64,000 nucleotides of DNA from Herbidospora cretacea (GTDB lineage: Bacteria; Actinomycetota; Actinomycetes; Streptosporangiales; Streptosporangiaceae). Both the position numbers and the translations under genes were made by a program. This document shows, one piece after another, positions 1 through 9,002 of this stretch (the first letter of the stretch is position 1; each line of letters opens with the position of its first letter). A model generated the notes under the pieces. That model was not told where the DNA came from. It ran no database searches and worked only from the letters and a program-made list of their open reading frames with translations. The stretch is from contig NZ_BBXG01000006.1 in NCBI RefSeq assembly GCF_001570605.1, positions 62,001 through 126,000 of the forward strand, given 5' to 3'.

Positions 1-2
1 AA

Positions 3-464
3 GCCACCCGCGCTTCCATAAAGGAGCGTCACCTCAACGAGCGCCGACCCCCGAGCAGTGCGCGCGGTCTGCACCACTTCGCCCTACTGTCCTCCAATGT
101 CGAACGCACGATCGAATTCTACCAGGGCCTTCTGGAGTTCCCGCTCACCGAGATCTTCGAGAACCGCGACTACAAGGGCTCCAACCACTTCTTCTTCGAC
201 ATCGGCAACGGCAACCTGCTGGCCTTCTTCGACTTCCCCGGCCTCGACCTCGGCCCCTACAAGGAGGTGCTCGGCGGCCTCCACCACATCGCGATCTCCG
301 TCGACCCGGTCGTGTGGGAGCGCCTGCGCGGCAAGCTGGAGGCCGCCGGGGTGCCGTACATCATGGAGAGCGGCGCGTCCATCTACTTCAGCGACCCCGA
401 CGGCGCCCGCCTCGAACTCCTCGCCGATCCCCTCGGCGAGATGTACGGCTCCCGCGTGCTCTGA
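3..464 (+). CDS. VOC family (glyoxalase-like) protein, 5' end outside window
   Basis: The frame is open from the first bases of the window to the TGA at 462-464, so the start lies upstream. The visible part has the vicinal-oxygen-chelate layout of two beta-alpha-beta-beta-beta modules. Module one begins with GLHHFALLSSNVERTIEFYQ and module two with GGLHHIAISVD. It closes with YFSDPDGARLELL, the usual end of a VOC metal-site strand. Members are metal-dependent lyases, dioxygenases or resistance proteins; the substrate cannot be read from the sequence. The metal ligands of this copy (His in HHF and HHI, Glu in LEL) look kept. No obvious link to the recA block downstream. Confidence 0.8.
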   Translation, partial: ATRASIKERHLNERRPPSSARGLHHFALLSSNVERTIEFYQGLLEFPLTEIFENRDYKGSNHFFFDIGNGNLLAFFDFPGLDLGPYKEVLGGLHHIAISVDPVVWERLRGKLEAAGVPYIMESGASIYFSDPDGARLELLADPLGEMYGSRVL

Positions 465-495
465 CCACCCTCACGACCCGGCCATACTGGGGGCC

Positions 496-690
496 ATGCG
501 ACTCACGGATTTCTGGAACCGCATGTCCAGCCATTTCGGCCAGACGTACGCCGAGTCCTGGGCGAAGGACTACGTGATCGCAGGACTCGGCGGCCGGACC
601 GTCGAACAGGCCCTGGCCGACGGCTTCGCGGCCAAGCAGGTCTGGCAGGCGGTCTGCCAGGTCGTCGACGTCGACCCCCGGCTCCGCTAA
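496..690 (+). CDS. DUF3046 family small protein
   Basis: This 64-residue protein starts MRLTDFWNRM and carries the DUF3046 pattern: an FWxRM-type N-terminus, a central SWAKDYVIAGLGGRT segment and an ending VWQAVCQVVDVDPRLR. The family is confined to actinobacteria, is of unknown function, and typically sits just upstream of recA, as it does here about 1.6 kb away. No membrane segment or signal is visible. The ATG at 496 is the only start that keeps the family N-terminus; the ribosome-binding site is weak. Identification rests on the conserved core and the context. Confidence 0.85.
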   Translation: MRLTDFWNRMSSHFGQTYAESWAKDYVIAGLGGRTVEQALADGFAAKQVWQAVCQVVDVDPRLR

Positions 691-719
691 CCCCCCGAGA
701 AGCAGGAGAAGACCGGCCG

Positions 720-1013
720 ATGACCCTCCCCGCGCCCACGCGCACCCCGCTCACGGCAGACGAGAAGATCCGCGCCGAGGCGAACTTCGTCCCCCTGGTG
801 GCCGGACACCTGGCCGCCAGCGGCCGGTTCCGGATCAGCGCCGACACCCCCGAGCTGGTGGAGCTGTTCCAGAACGTGGCCCACACCGTGGGCGAGCGGC
901 TCGGGCGGCCCGTGGTCAGCTACGCCAACGGCCGATACATGGTGATCACCTTCGCCGGCTCAGACGATGAGCCCGCCGGTGGCCCTCAGGTTCTGACCGG
1001 TGATCCACTGTGA
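720..1013 (+). CDS. conserved hypothetical protein (97 aa)
   Basis: A 97-residue acidic soluble protein of unknown function. A good ribosome-binding site (AGGAGAAG) lies upstream of the ATG. The middle part, with AEANFVPLVAGHLAASGRFR and SADTPELVELFQNVAHTVGE, reads like a compact helical domain with normal high GC3. The last 54 bases overlap, tail to tail, the 3' end of the minus-strand SDR gene, and this C-terminal tail (after ITFAG) has little character. It lies 29 bases after the DUF3046 gene and may be co-transcribed with it. No family recognised. Confidence 0.6.
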   Translation: MTLPAPTRTPLTADEKIRAEANFVPLVAGHLAASGRFRISADTPELVELFQNVAHTVGERLGRPVVSYANGRYMVITFAGSDDEPAGGPQVLTGDPL

Positions 1014-1712
1014 GTCGGGCCCGGCCAGGAACGCCACCACGTTGGCGATGTCGGCCGGTTCGCCCAGCCGGCGCAGCGCGGTCTTGGCGGTGATCCCGTC
1101 GAAGGTCTCGTCGGCGCTCACCCCCGACGACTCGCGCATCAGCTCGGTGTCGGTCACCCCGGGAGAGACCGCGTTAACGGTGATCCCGCGCTCCCCGAGC
1201 TCCCGCGCGGCCACGGCGGTCAGCAGCTCCAGCGCCGCCTTGCTGGCCAGATAGAGCGACAGCCCCTCGGCGGGCGCGCGGGTGCCGAAGGACGAGACGT
1301 TCACGATCCGCCCGCCCGCGCGCAGAATGCGGGACGCCGCCTGGATGGCCAGGAACGGCCCTCTCGCGTTCACGCCCATGACCCGGTCGAAGTCGTCGGC
1401 CGTGGCGTCGATGATGCGCCGGACCGGGTTGATCGCCGCGTTGTTGACGAGGATGTCGAGGCCGCCCAACCGGCGTAACACCTGCTCGAAGAGCAGTTTC
1501 ACGTCGTCGGGGCAGCCCATGTCGGCGCGGACCGCGTGAGCGGTGCCGCCGAACCTGGCCACCTGCTCGACGACCTCCTCGGCCGCCGACCGGTTCTCGT
1601 TGAAACTGAAGACCACATGAGCGCCTTCGCGAGCCAGTTTCTGTACGACGGCCCGCCCGATCCCCCGCGAACCACCCGTCACCAGAGCCGCCTTCGTCTC
1701 CAGTGCGCCCAT
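960..1712 (-). CDS. SDR family oxidoreductase, FabG-like
   Basis: This 250-residue classical short-chain dehydrogenase has the cofactor motif TGGSRGIG near residue 12, NNAA near residue 90, a Ser in NVSSF, and the catalytic pair Tyr-x-x-x-Lys in LYLASK. The C-terminus has the PADIANVVAFLAGPDSQWITGQ block of the 3-oxoacyl-ACP reductase-like group, so NAD(P)H-dependent reduction of a keto group is expected; the substrate is unknown. The ATG at 1712 has a strong GAGGAG site upstream. It follows the 87-residue hypothetical gene on the same strand by 62 bases and probably forms a two-gene unit with it. Confidence 0.88.
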   Translation of the reverse strand: MGALETKAALVTGGSRGIGRAVVQKLAREGAHVVFSFNENRSAAEEVVEQVARFGGTAHAVRADMGCPDDVKLLFEQVLRRLGGLDILVNNAAINPVRRIIDATADDFDRVMGVNARGPFLAIQAASRILRAGGRIVNVSSFGTRAPAEGLSLYLASKAALELLTAVAARELGERGITVNAVSPGVTDTELMRESSGVSADETFDGITAKTALRRLGEPADIANVVAFLAGPDSQWITGQNLRATGGLIV

Positions 1713-1774
1713 GTGTCGTCTCCTCACCGCTGGGGCCCAACGGCAGCGTGCCACACATTCGTGGAGACGGGGTG

Positions 1775-2038
1775 TCAAGCCGCCTGAGAGAGGAGCTTCT
1801 CCAGGGTGTCGGCGGCGGCATCGGGGGAGTCGGCGTTCTCCTGGCCGTCGGGCGACCAGAGGAACAGCCATCCGCCACCCGACTGCGTGGCGAAGACGAT
1901 CGTCTGCCGGCTCGTGCGGGGATGCCAGATCCACAGCACGGGCTCGCCCCCGCCCAGCATCCTGCCCTGGAGCCCGCGCCCGGGAAGCCGCTCGGCGAGC
2001 GTCTCCAGAAGAGCACGGCGTTCGTTTTCCATCGACAC
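1775..2038 (-). CDS. conserved hypothetical protein (87 aa)
   Basis: A short soluble protein of unknown function. It contains an aromatic beta-rich core with VLWIWHPRTSRQTIVFAT followed by GGGWLFLWSPDGQ, then an acidic helical tail ending LEKLLSQAA. This resembles a small beta-sheet regulatory or immunity-type fold, but no family is recognised. Start choice: GTG at 2038 has GAAGG about nine bases upstream and is preferred to the ATG two codons later. It is the first gene of the minus-strand pair with the SDR and diverges from recA; the spacer carries the SOS-like dyad. Confidence 0.6.
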   Translation of the reverse strand: MSMENERRALLETLAERLPGRGLQGRMLGGGEPVLWIWHPRTSRQTIVFATQSGGGWLFLWSPDGQENADSPDAAADTLEKLLSQAA

Positions 2039-2210
2039 GGCGCCGCCTTCTCACTCGCGGGTCTGGTCTGGCTGATTCGCCCGTCTCCTCCAGGATCGCC
2101 GCAGGTCAGCGGCATGGCAACAGTCTGATCACAATGCCCGGGAATGTGACCTTCCGGATGGGTTCCCTTTCCTTCTCCGTACGCGAACTCATAGGCTGTT
2201 CGTGGTGTGA

Positions 2211-2226
2211 TCGAACAGCCGTTCGG
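2211..2226 (+). promoter_or_regulatory. SOS box (LexA operator) upstream of recA
   Basis: TCGAACAGCCGTTCGG is a dyad matching the actinobacterial/Bacillus-type LexA site (CGAAC, four bases, GTTCG) with only the last outer base off. It lies about 110 bases before the recA start codon, in the spacer that recA shares with the divergent hypothetical gene. An SOS box upstream of recA is expected from known actinobacterial regulation; binding itself is inferred. Confidence 0.8.
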
Positions 2227-2334
2227 CTATATTTGGGACCGCCGCCCGGAGGCAGCGTCTCCAGAAAATGTCAGTGGCACCTCATAGCGTTCCGTTGACC
2301 GGAACAACCCACGACCCTCACAGGGGGCACCCCA

Positions 2335-3432
2335 ATGGCAGTGAACGACCGCGAGAAGGCCCTCGAGACCGCCCTCGCCCAGATCGAGCGGCAGTTCGGC
2401 AAGGGCTCCGTCATGCGCCTGGGTGAAGACGCCCGCGCCCCCGTCGAGGTGATCCCGACCGGCGCGATCGCCCTCGACGTCGCCCTCGGCATCGGCGGCT
2501 TCCCCCGCGGCCGGATCGTCGAGGTCTACGGCCCCGAATCGTCCGGTAAGACCACCGTCGCCCTCCACGCCGTGGCCAACGCCCAGCGCCAGGGCGGCAT
2601 CGCCGCCTTCATCGACGCCGAACACGCGCTCGACCCCGAATACGCCAAGAAGCTCGGCGTCGACGTCGACGCGCTGCTCGTCTCCCAGCCCGACACGGGT
2701 GAGCAGGCGCTGGAGATCGCCGACATGCTGATCCGCTCCGGCGCGGTCGACATCATCGTCATCGACTCGGTGGCGGCCCTGGTGCCCAAGGCGGAGATCG
2801 AGGGCGAGATGGGCGACAGCCACGTGGGTCTCCAGGCCCGCCTGATGTCCCAGGCCCTCCGCAAGGTCGCCGGCGCGCTCAACAACACCGGCACCACCGC
2901 GATCTTCATCAACCAGCTCCGCGAGAAGATCGGCGTCATGTTCGGCTCGCCCGAGACCACGACCGGCGGCAAGGCGCTGAAGTTCTACGCCTCGGTCCGC
3001 CTCGACGTGCGCCGCATCGAGACCCTCAAAGACGGCACCGAGCCCGTCGGCAACCGCACCCGCGTGAAGGTCGTCAAGAACAAGATGGCCCCGCCCTTCC
3101 GCACGGCCGACTTCGACATCCTCTACGGCTTCGGCATCAGCCGCGAGGGCGGCCTGATCGACATGGGCGTGGAACACGGCTTCGTCCGCAAGGCCGGCGC
3201 CTGGTACACCTACGAGGGCGACCAACTCGGCCAGGGCAAGGAGAACGCCCGCAACTTCCTGAAGAACAACCCCGACATCGCCAACGAGATCGAGAAGAAG
3301 ATCAAGGAGAAGCTCGGCGTCGGCCCCCGCCTCGACGCCCAGCCCGAGACCCCCGCCGTCCCCGTGGCCGCCCCGGCCCCGACCGGCCGAGGTTCCAAGG
3401 CCTCCGCCACCCCGAAGCCGGGTGACGTCTGA
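2335..3432 (+). CDS. recA: recombinase RecA
   Basis: A 365-residue RecA, full length for actinobacteria and without an intein. The Walker A motif GPESSGKT lies at residues 66-73. The Walker B segment [12 protein letters not shown] lies near 138-150, followed by the L1 and L2 DNA-binding loop regions ([34 protein letters not shown]). It drives homologous strand exchange and acts as co-protease for LexA self-cleavage. The C-terminal tail is Pro/Ala-rich and weakly conserved. The ATG at 2335 has an AGGGGG ribosome-binding site. A LexA-type box sits upstream and recX follows after 8 bases, so the pair is likely SOS-regulated and co-transcribed. Confidence 0.98.
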   Translation: MAVNDREKALETALAQIERQFGKGSVMRLGEDARAPVEVIPTGAIALDVALGIGGFPRGRIVEVYGPESSGKTTVALHAVANAQRQGGIAAFIDAEHALDPEYAKKLGVDVDALLVSQPDTGEQALEIADMLIRSGAVDIIVIDSVAALVPKAEIEGEMGDSHVGLQARLMSQALRKVAGALNNTGTTAIFINQLREKIGVMFGSPETTTGGKALKFYASVRLDVRRIETLKDGTEPVGNRTRVKVVKNKMAPPFRTADFDILYGFGISREGGLIDMGVEHGFVRKAGAWYTYEGDQLGQGKENARNFLKNNPDIANEIEKKIKEKLGVGPRLDAQPETPAVPVAAPAPTGRGSKASATPKPGDV

Positions 3433-3440
3433 CCGATCCG

Positions 3441-5144
3441 GTGCGACCTTCCGACCCCTGGGACGACGACGACCCGGCCACCCGGTCCCGCTCCGGGTGG
3501 CCGTACGACGACGACCGCGAACAGGGATGGGGCTTCGGTGATGCGCGCTCGGAGTGGTCCTCAGGCTCGACGTGGTCGGAGATCGACCCGGAGAACGTAC
3601 GTGGGGGTGGCGGGTGGCCGGGTCTCTTCGGCGACGACGGGGATCCTCGTGACCTGAGCGACCCCGCTCCCGGCGGCGATCGGTGGGGCCGATCGCCCGA
3701 CGACGACGGACCGGTGTCCTCTCACCGGTCCACGGGGCGCGCGGGTCGGCCCGCTCGTGAGGATTCGGATCACTCCCTCGGGGAGGCCGATCGGCGTCCC
3801 GGCGGCGGTGATCCGGAGGCTGCTCATCTGTCCGCGCCGCCTGATCATGGCGAACACGCTGTCGGCATTCCTGATGCCGAGGGGTTCTCCACGGGTGACG
3901 GGCGGCGGAGTGGGGGCCGGACCTCTCGTGCCGGTGGTTCTCGCCGTGACGGCCGGGGGAGTGCGGGCAGGGCTTCCGGTGATCAGAGTCGGTGGCGTCG
4001 GGCCCCTCTCTCGGCTGATGCTGATGAGCGGGGGTCGGTAGACCACGCTTCTGAGGGTGATCGGCCTGAATCCTTGAGTCCCCCCTCGACCGCTGATGGC
4101 GGAGGGTGGCCGTCCGGTGAGGCTGGCGAGGAACACGGGCGCATCGGCCGGGATCCTGTCCCGTCCGCTGACGCCGAGCTGGGGTCGGCAGGCTGTGTGC
4201 CCGATGGAGATGAGCTGGGGCAGGCAGGCCGCATGGCCGAGGGGGATGAGCTGGGGCAGGCAGGCCGCATGCCTGATGGGGATGAGCTGGGGCAGGCCCG
4301 CCATGTCTTTGATGGTGATGAATTTGAGCTCCCGGGCGGTGCATCCGATGGTGATGGGCGCGGACGCCTGAGCTCGTCCTCTATTGCTGATGGCGGGGAC
4401 GGTAGGGCCGCTCGTGAGGCACCGAACGATCGGCCGAACCCCCGTGACTGGGGCGGGTTGCCGGACGACGAACCCGCTGGCCGGCGGCGGTCACGGAACG
4501 GTAAGACGGGTCGGCGTGGGTCCCGTCGTGGTGAGCCGGATGGCGATGGTCCCCCCGAGGGGGATGCGCTCTTCGGCGGTGGTGACACCGGTCGTCGGTC
4601 CAAGCGGCGGGGGGCGACGTCCGAGGAGCAGAGTTCCGATCCTGAAGCTCGGGCGCGGGCGATCTGCCTTCGGCTGCTCACTCTCGCTCCCCGGACTCGG
4701 GCACAGCTCTCCGAGGCGCTGCTGAAGCGGGAGATCCCCGAGGAGGTGGCCGAACGGGTTCTCGAACGGTACTCCGAGGTCGGCCTGATCGACGATCAGG
4801 CGTTCGCGGCCGCGTGGGTCAGTTCACGGCACCACGGGCGAGGGCTCGCCCGGTGGGCGCTGGCGCAGGAGTTGCGGCATCGCGGGGTCGAGGAGGAGAC
4901 CGTCAAGGAGGCCGTCGAGCAGCTCGATCCCGATGAGGAGGTCGAGACGGCCCGGCGGCTCGTGGCCCGGAAGCTGAGGTCGACCAGGGGCGCCGATCCG
5001 CTCGTCCGGACGCGGAAGCTGGTGGGCATGCTGGCGCGGAAGGGATATTCGGCCGGGCTGGCCTTCCGCATCGTCAGAGAGGCACTCGAAGCTGAGGGCG
5101 AAGAGACCGACGACGCCGAAGGCGGCTACCTGGACTCTCTGTGA
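3441..5144 (+). CDS. recX: RecX regulatory protein with a long disordered N-terminal extension
   Basis: Residues about 400-560 form a normal RecX domain of three-helix repeats (ARAICLRLLTLAPRTRAQL, EVGLIDDQAFAAAWVSSR, ARKGYSAGLAFRIVREAL). RecX caps RecA filaments and inhibits RecA. The first 400 residues are unusual: a Gly/Asp/Arg/Ser-rich, probably disordered region with a five-fold 12-residue repeat (DGDELGQAGRM type). RecX proteins are usually 150-260 residues, so this one is more than twice as long. GC3 is visibly lower in the extension than in the RecX domain. The GTG start 8 bases after recA has no clear ribosome-binding site, which suggests coupling to recA. A shorter form starting inside the extension cannot be excluded. 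Confidence 0.85.
   Translation: MRPSDPWDDDDPATRSRSGWPYDDDREQGWGFGDARSEWSSGSTWSEIDPENVRGGGGWPGLFGDDGDPRDLSDPAPGGDRWGRSPDDDGPVSSHRSTGRAGRPAREDSDHSLGEADRRPGGGDPEAAHLSAPPDHGEHAVGIPDAEGFSTGDGRRSGGRTSRAGGSRRDGRGSAGRASGDQSRWRRAPLSADADERGSVDHASEGDRPESLSPPSTADGGGWPSGEAGEEHGRIGRDPVPSADAELGSAGCVPDGDELGQAGRMAEGDELGQAGRMPDGDELGQARHVFDGDEFELPGGASDGDGRGRLSSSSIADGGDGRAAREAPNDRPNPRDWGGLPDDEPAGRRRSRNGKTGRRGSRRGEPDGDGPPEGDALFGGGDTGRRSKRRGATSEEQSSDPEARARAICLRLLTLAPRTRAQLSEALLKREIPEEVAERVLERYSEVGLIDDQAFAAAWVSSRHHGRGLARWALAQELRHRGVEEETVKEAVEQLDPDEEVETARRLVARKLRSTRGADPLVRTRKLVGMLARKGYSAGLAFRIVREALEAEGEETDDAEGGYLDSL
4167..4346 (+). repeat. five 36-bp tandem repeats inside recX
   Basis: Five consecutive 36-base units (starting at 4167, 4203, 4239, 4275 and 4311) each encode 12 residues of the pattern x-G-D-E-L-G-Q-A-G-R-M-x. 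Units two to four are near-identical; the outer two are diverged. The length keeps the recX frame. They lie in the low-complexity N-terminal extension and look like a recent slippage or unequal-crossing expansion. Confidence 0.9.
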
Positions 5145-5662
5145 TCGTTGGGCCCGCTCGGCGTCTTCGGCGGCGGACGATCCCCGCACCCGCCGAGGCG
5201 CGGGCGTCACAATGGGGGATCTGTGCCTGTGCGGTCGGGGCGTGTCTTGACGCGGGGTATGACCGTGCCCGTGCTCGAATGATCCTGATCGTGGTTCTTG
5301 GCCATCTCTGGGGCCTTGTCATACCGGGGCTTTCGGGGCATCTCCGGCCCATCGGTCATGACGTTCGGAAGCGGGGTAAATCCGCTGCGTCATCGGGTGC
5401 CCCGTCCGGCTCGTCCGGAAACCGGGAAATGATGATCGAGAAAAACTCGCCACCTGCCGCGTCTTTGCTTGCTCGTTACCCGAATGACGCTTAACCTCGA
5501 CCGCAGTGAGGAGTTACTCCGCGCAGCGCGGATTGCCATAACGGTGAACCACGGGCCTCGATCTTGTCGGGGTACGAATATATTTCCTGGTGGTGCCACC
5601 AGGTGTCTTCGTGCTGTGCTGGTGACCCCTTGTCGGCTTGAGGCTAGAAGGGGTGGGTGCGC
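5145..5662. other. intergenic region recX-rny
   Basis: About 520 bases with no convincing gene. A frame open from 5141 has poor composition and no family resemblance. The region becomes AT-richer around 5430-5600, where promoter elements for rny would be expected. It also holds the perfect dyad listed separately at 5586-5603. Confidence 0.6.
5586..5603. promoter_or_regulatory. perfect inverted repeat upstream of rny
   Basis: CCTGGTGG-TG-CCACCAGG is an 18-base perfect palindrome 60 bases before the rny start. It has no T-run behind it, so an operator or an mRNA 5' hairpin is more likely than a terminator. No regulator can be assigned. Confidence 0.45.
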
Positions 5663-7303
<1,641 letters not shown>

Positions 7304-8099
7304 CCGCTCACCTCGATCTCAGGCATCCCCAATGACCGGGACGAGCCACTGTCGGCGGACTGGAAACGCTGCGACCTGAGACCTGTGGCTCAATGAGGAC
7401 TGGTCATAGCCACTGATCCGATGCTGCGGCCCGAGGGCCTGGTAAGCAGCCGGTGGCCTGTGGCTAGCGAGGATCGGTCGGGACGAATGTTCCGATGTCG
7501 AGGCGCGATGGTGCTTGGCTCCTGCGGCTCGGCTGGGTTTTGCCGGGATGACCGATCCGATGCCGAGGCGCGAGATGCCCGGAACTGTACCTGAATGCAG
7601 GCTTGCCGGGGCGGCCTGTCCGGTCAGCCGTGCTTGTTGGCTCCTGCGCTCGACCTGGTGGAAACCGTGTCTTCTGCGCATGAAAACTGGTCCGCTGCCA
7701 GGGAGCCGATGAGAGCGTCGCCCGGCCTCCGGCTTCGACGTATCGAGTCACCACCCCCGTGACGATCGCAATCTGACACAAGGCCCGTGAAGCGAGTGGG
7801 GAACGGTTCCGAGGCATCGCGGGGAAGGTCGATGTCGCGTAGCCCGGCAGCTTCCGCAGCCGCACCAGAGCTCGTGGGAAGAAGAAGCGGCCGCCTCGGC
7901 AGCGCCCGGGGCGGATCTGGCTGAGCACCATGGCGACCAGGCGTTCAACCACCAGCAAGCCACTGGGCGCGCTGTCCGTGGACACGGAGACTACGTGACG
8001 AAGCCTCGCCAAGCACCGCAAGACTACGAAGACCACATGATTCGCCCGTGGTGCCGTCCGGCGCACGATGAGCGGGTTGTCACGACTCCAAGGAGCATG
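7304..8099. other. gene-poor region with degenerate direct repeats
   Basis: About 790 bases without a gene that can be supported. Between 7382 and 7580 a motif beginning CCTGTGGCT and ending near TCCGATG recurs with an exact 75-base offset, and a third half-copy follows at about 7555. The part from about 7750 to 8040 is open in one minus-strand frame but has weak codon bias; it may be the remains of an old mobile element or gene. No terminal inverted repeats were found. Confidence 0.5.
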
Positions 8100-8891
8100 A
8101 TGTCCCGCTTACTGAAGTCCCTTGTCGCCGCCTTCCTGCTGGCCGGCCTGACCTTCTCCGTCCCGGCCCAGGCGGTGAGCACGCCCAAGCCCAAACCGAC
8201 CATCGTGCTGGTCCACGGCGCCTTCGCCGACTCCAGCGGGTGGAACACCGTCGCCGGTCAGCTGATCCGCAAGGGCTACACCGTCACCGCGTTCTCCAAC
8301 CCGCTGCGGGGGCCGCTGGCCGACGCGGAGTACCTGCGGCTGTTCCTGTCCACCATCACGGGGCCGGTCGTCCTGGTCGGCCACTCCTACGGCGGGGCGG
8401 TCATCTCCAACGCCGCCACGGGGAACGCCAACGTCAAGTCCCTGGTGTACGTCGCCGCCTACGCGCTCGACGAGGGCGAGAGCGTGAGCGACGCCAACCA
8501 CCTGGCCGGCGGCGAGACCGAGGTCACCAGCCACCTGAAGACCGCGCCGTTCCCGGGCGCTCAGGGCCAGGACGCGGACGCGTACATCGACCCGGCGCAC
8601 TTCCACCGGCTGTTCGCCCAGGACCTGCCCCGCAGCGTGACCTCGGTGATGGCCGCGACGCAGCGGCCGGGGGCGCTGGCCGCGCTGGTGTCCGCTTCGG
8701 GGCCGGCGGCGTGGAAGACGATCCCGAGCTACTTCGTGGTCGCCAAGCAGGACAACATCATCCCGACGGTGGCCGAGCGGGCGATGGCCAAGCGCGCCAA
8801 GGGCGTCATCGTCGAGATCGACAGCTCGCACGTGCCGATGATGAGCCACCCCGACGTGGTGACCTCGCTCATCGTGCGCGCGGCTCGCTGA
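8100..8891 (+). CDS. secreted alpha/beta hydrolase
   Basis: This 263-residue exported esterase-like protein has a Sec signal peptide (SRLLKSLVAAFLLAGLTFS, probable cleavage after PAQA). The mature part starts with the strand TIVLVHGAFADSS (oxyanion region), then the nucleophile elbow GHSYGG near residue 95, an acid in AKQDN near 215 and the His of SSHVP near 243. The group includes salicylate-esterase-like hydrolases. Two adjacent ATGs occur, at 8097 and 8100; AGGAG at 8091 suits the second better. An upstream extension to 7995 is open but lacks signal-peptide logic. A strong terminator follows. Confidence 0.87.
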   Translation: MSRLLKSLVAAFLLAGLTFSVPAQAVSTPKPKPTIVLVHGAFADSSGWNTVAGQLIRKGYTVTAFSNPLRGPLADAEYLRLFLSTITGPVVLVGHSYGGAVISNAATGNANVKSLVYVAAYALDEGESVSDANHLAGGETEVTSHLKTAPFPGAQGQDADAYIDPAHFHRLFAQDLPRSVTSVMAATQRPGALAALVSASGPAAWKTIPSYFVVAKQDNIIPTVAERAMAKRAKGVIVEIDSSHVPMMSHPDVVTSLIVRAAR

Positions 8892-8904
8892 CCTCGTGAC
8901 ACGG

Positions 8905-8929
8905 AAGGCCCGCCTGCCAGGCGGGCCTT
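8905..8929 (+). terminator. hairpin terminator after the hydrolase
   Basis: An 11-bp perfect stem, AAGGCCCGCCT pairing with AGGCGGGCCTT around a GCC loop, begins 13 bases after the hydrolase stop and is followed by TTCC. It insulates the hydrolase from the cqsA-like gene. Confidence 0.8.
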
Positions 8930-9002
8930 TCCGCGGTTCCGGGGTGATCTTGACGTGGCCGGGGTGGCATCTTTCGTCCGGCGCGTTGTATCACTCTGAG
9001 TT

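Noticed and set aside
2335-3432. Possible intein in recA (known in some actinobacteria)
   Set aside because: The RecA sequence is continuous from N- to C-terminus at normal length.
2227-4344. Minus-strand frame of 705 codons opposite recA and recX
   Set aside because: The sense strand encodes recA beyond doubt; the opposite frame is repetitive and featureless.
5141-5494. Frame overlapping the recX stop
   Set aside because: Mixed codon bias, no domain, extends into an AT-richer promoter-like region.
7464-8066. Minus-strand frame suspected to be a transposase remnant
   Set aside because: No catalytic motif or terminal repeat recognisable; kept only as a comment on the gene-free stretch.
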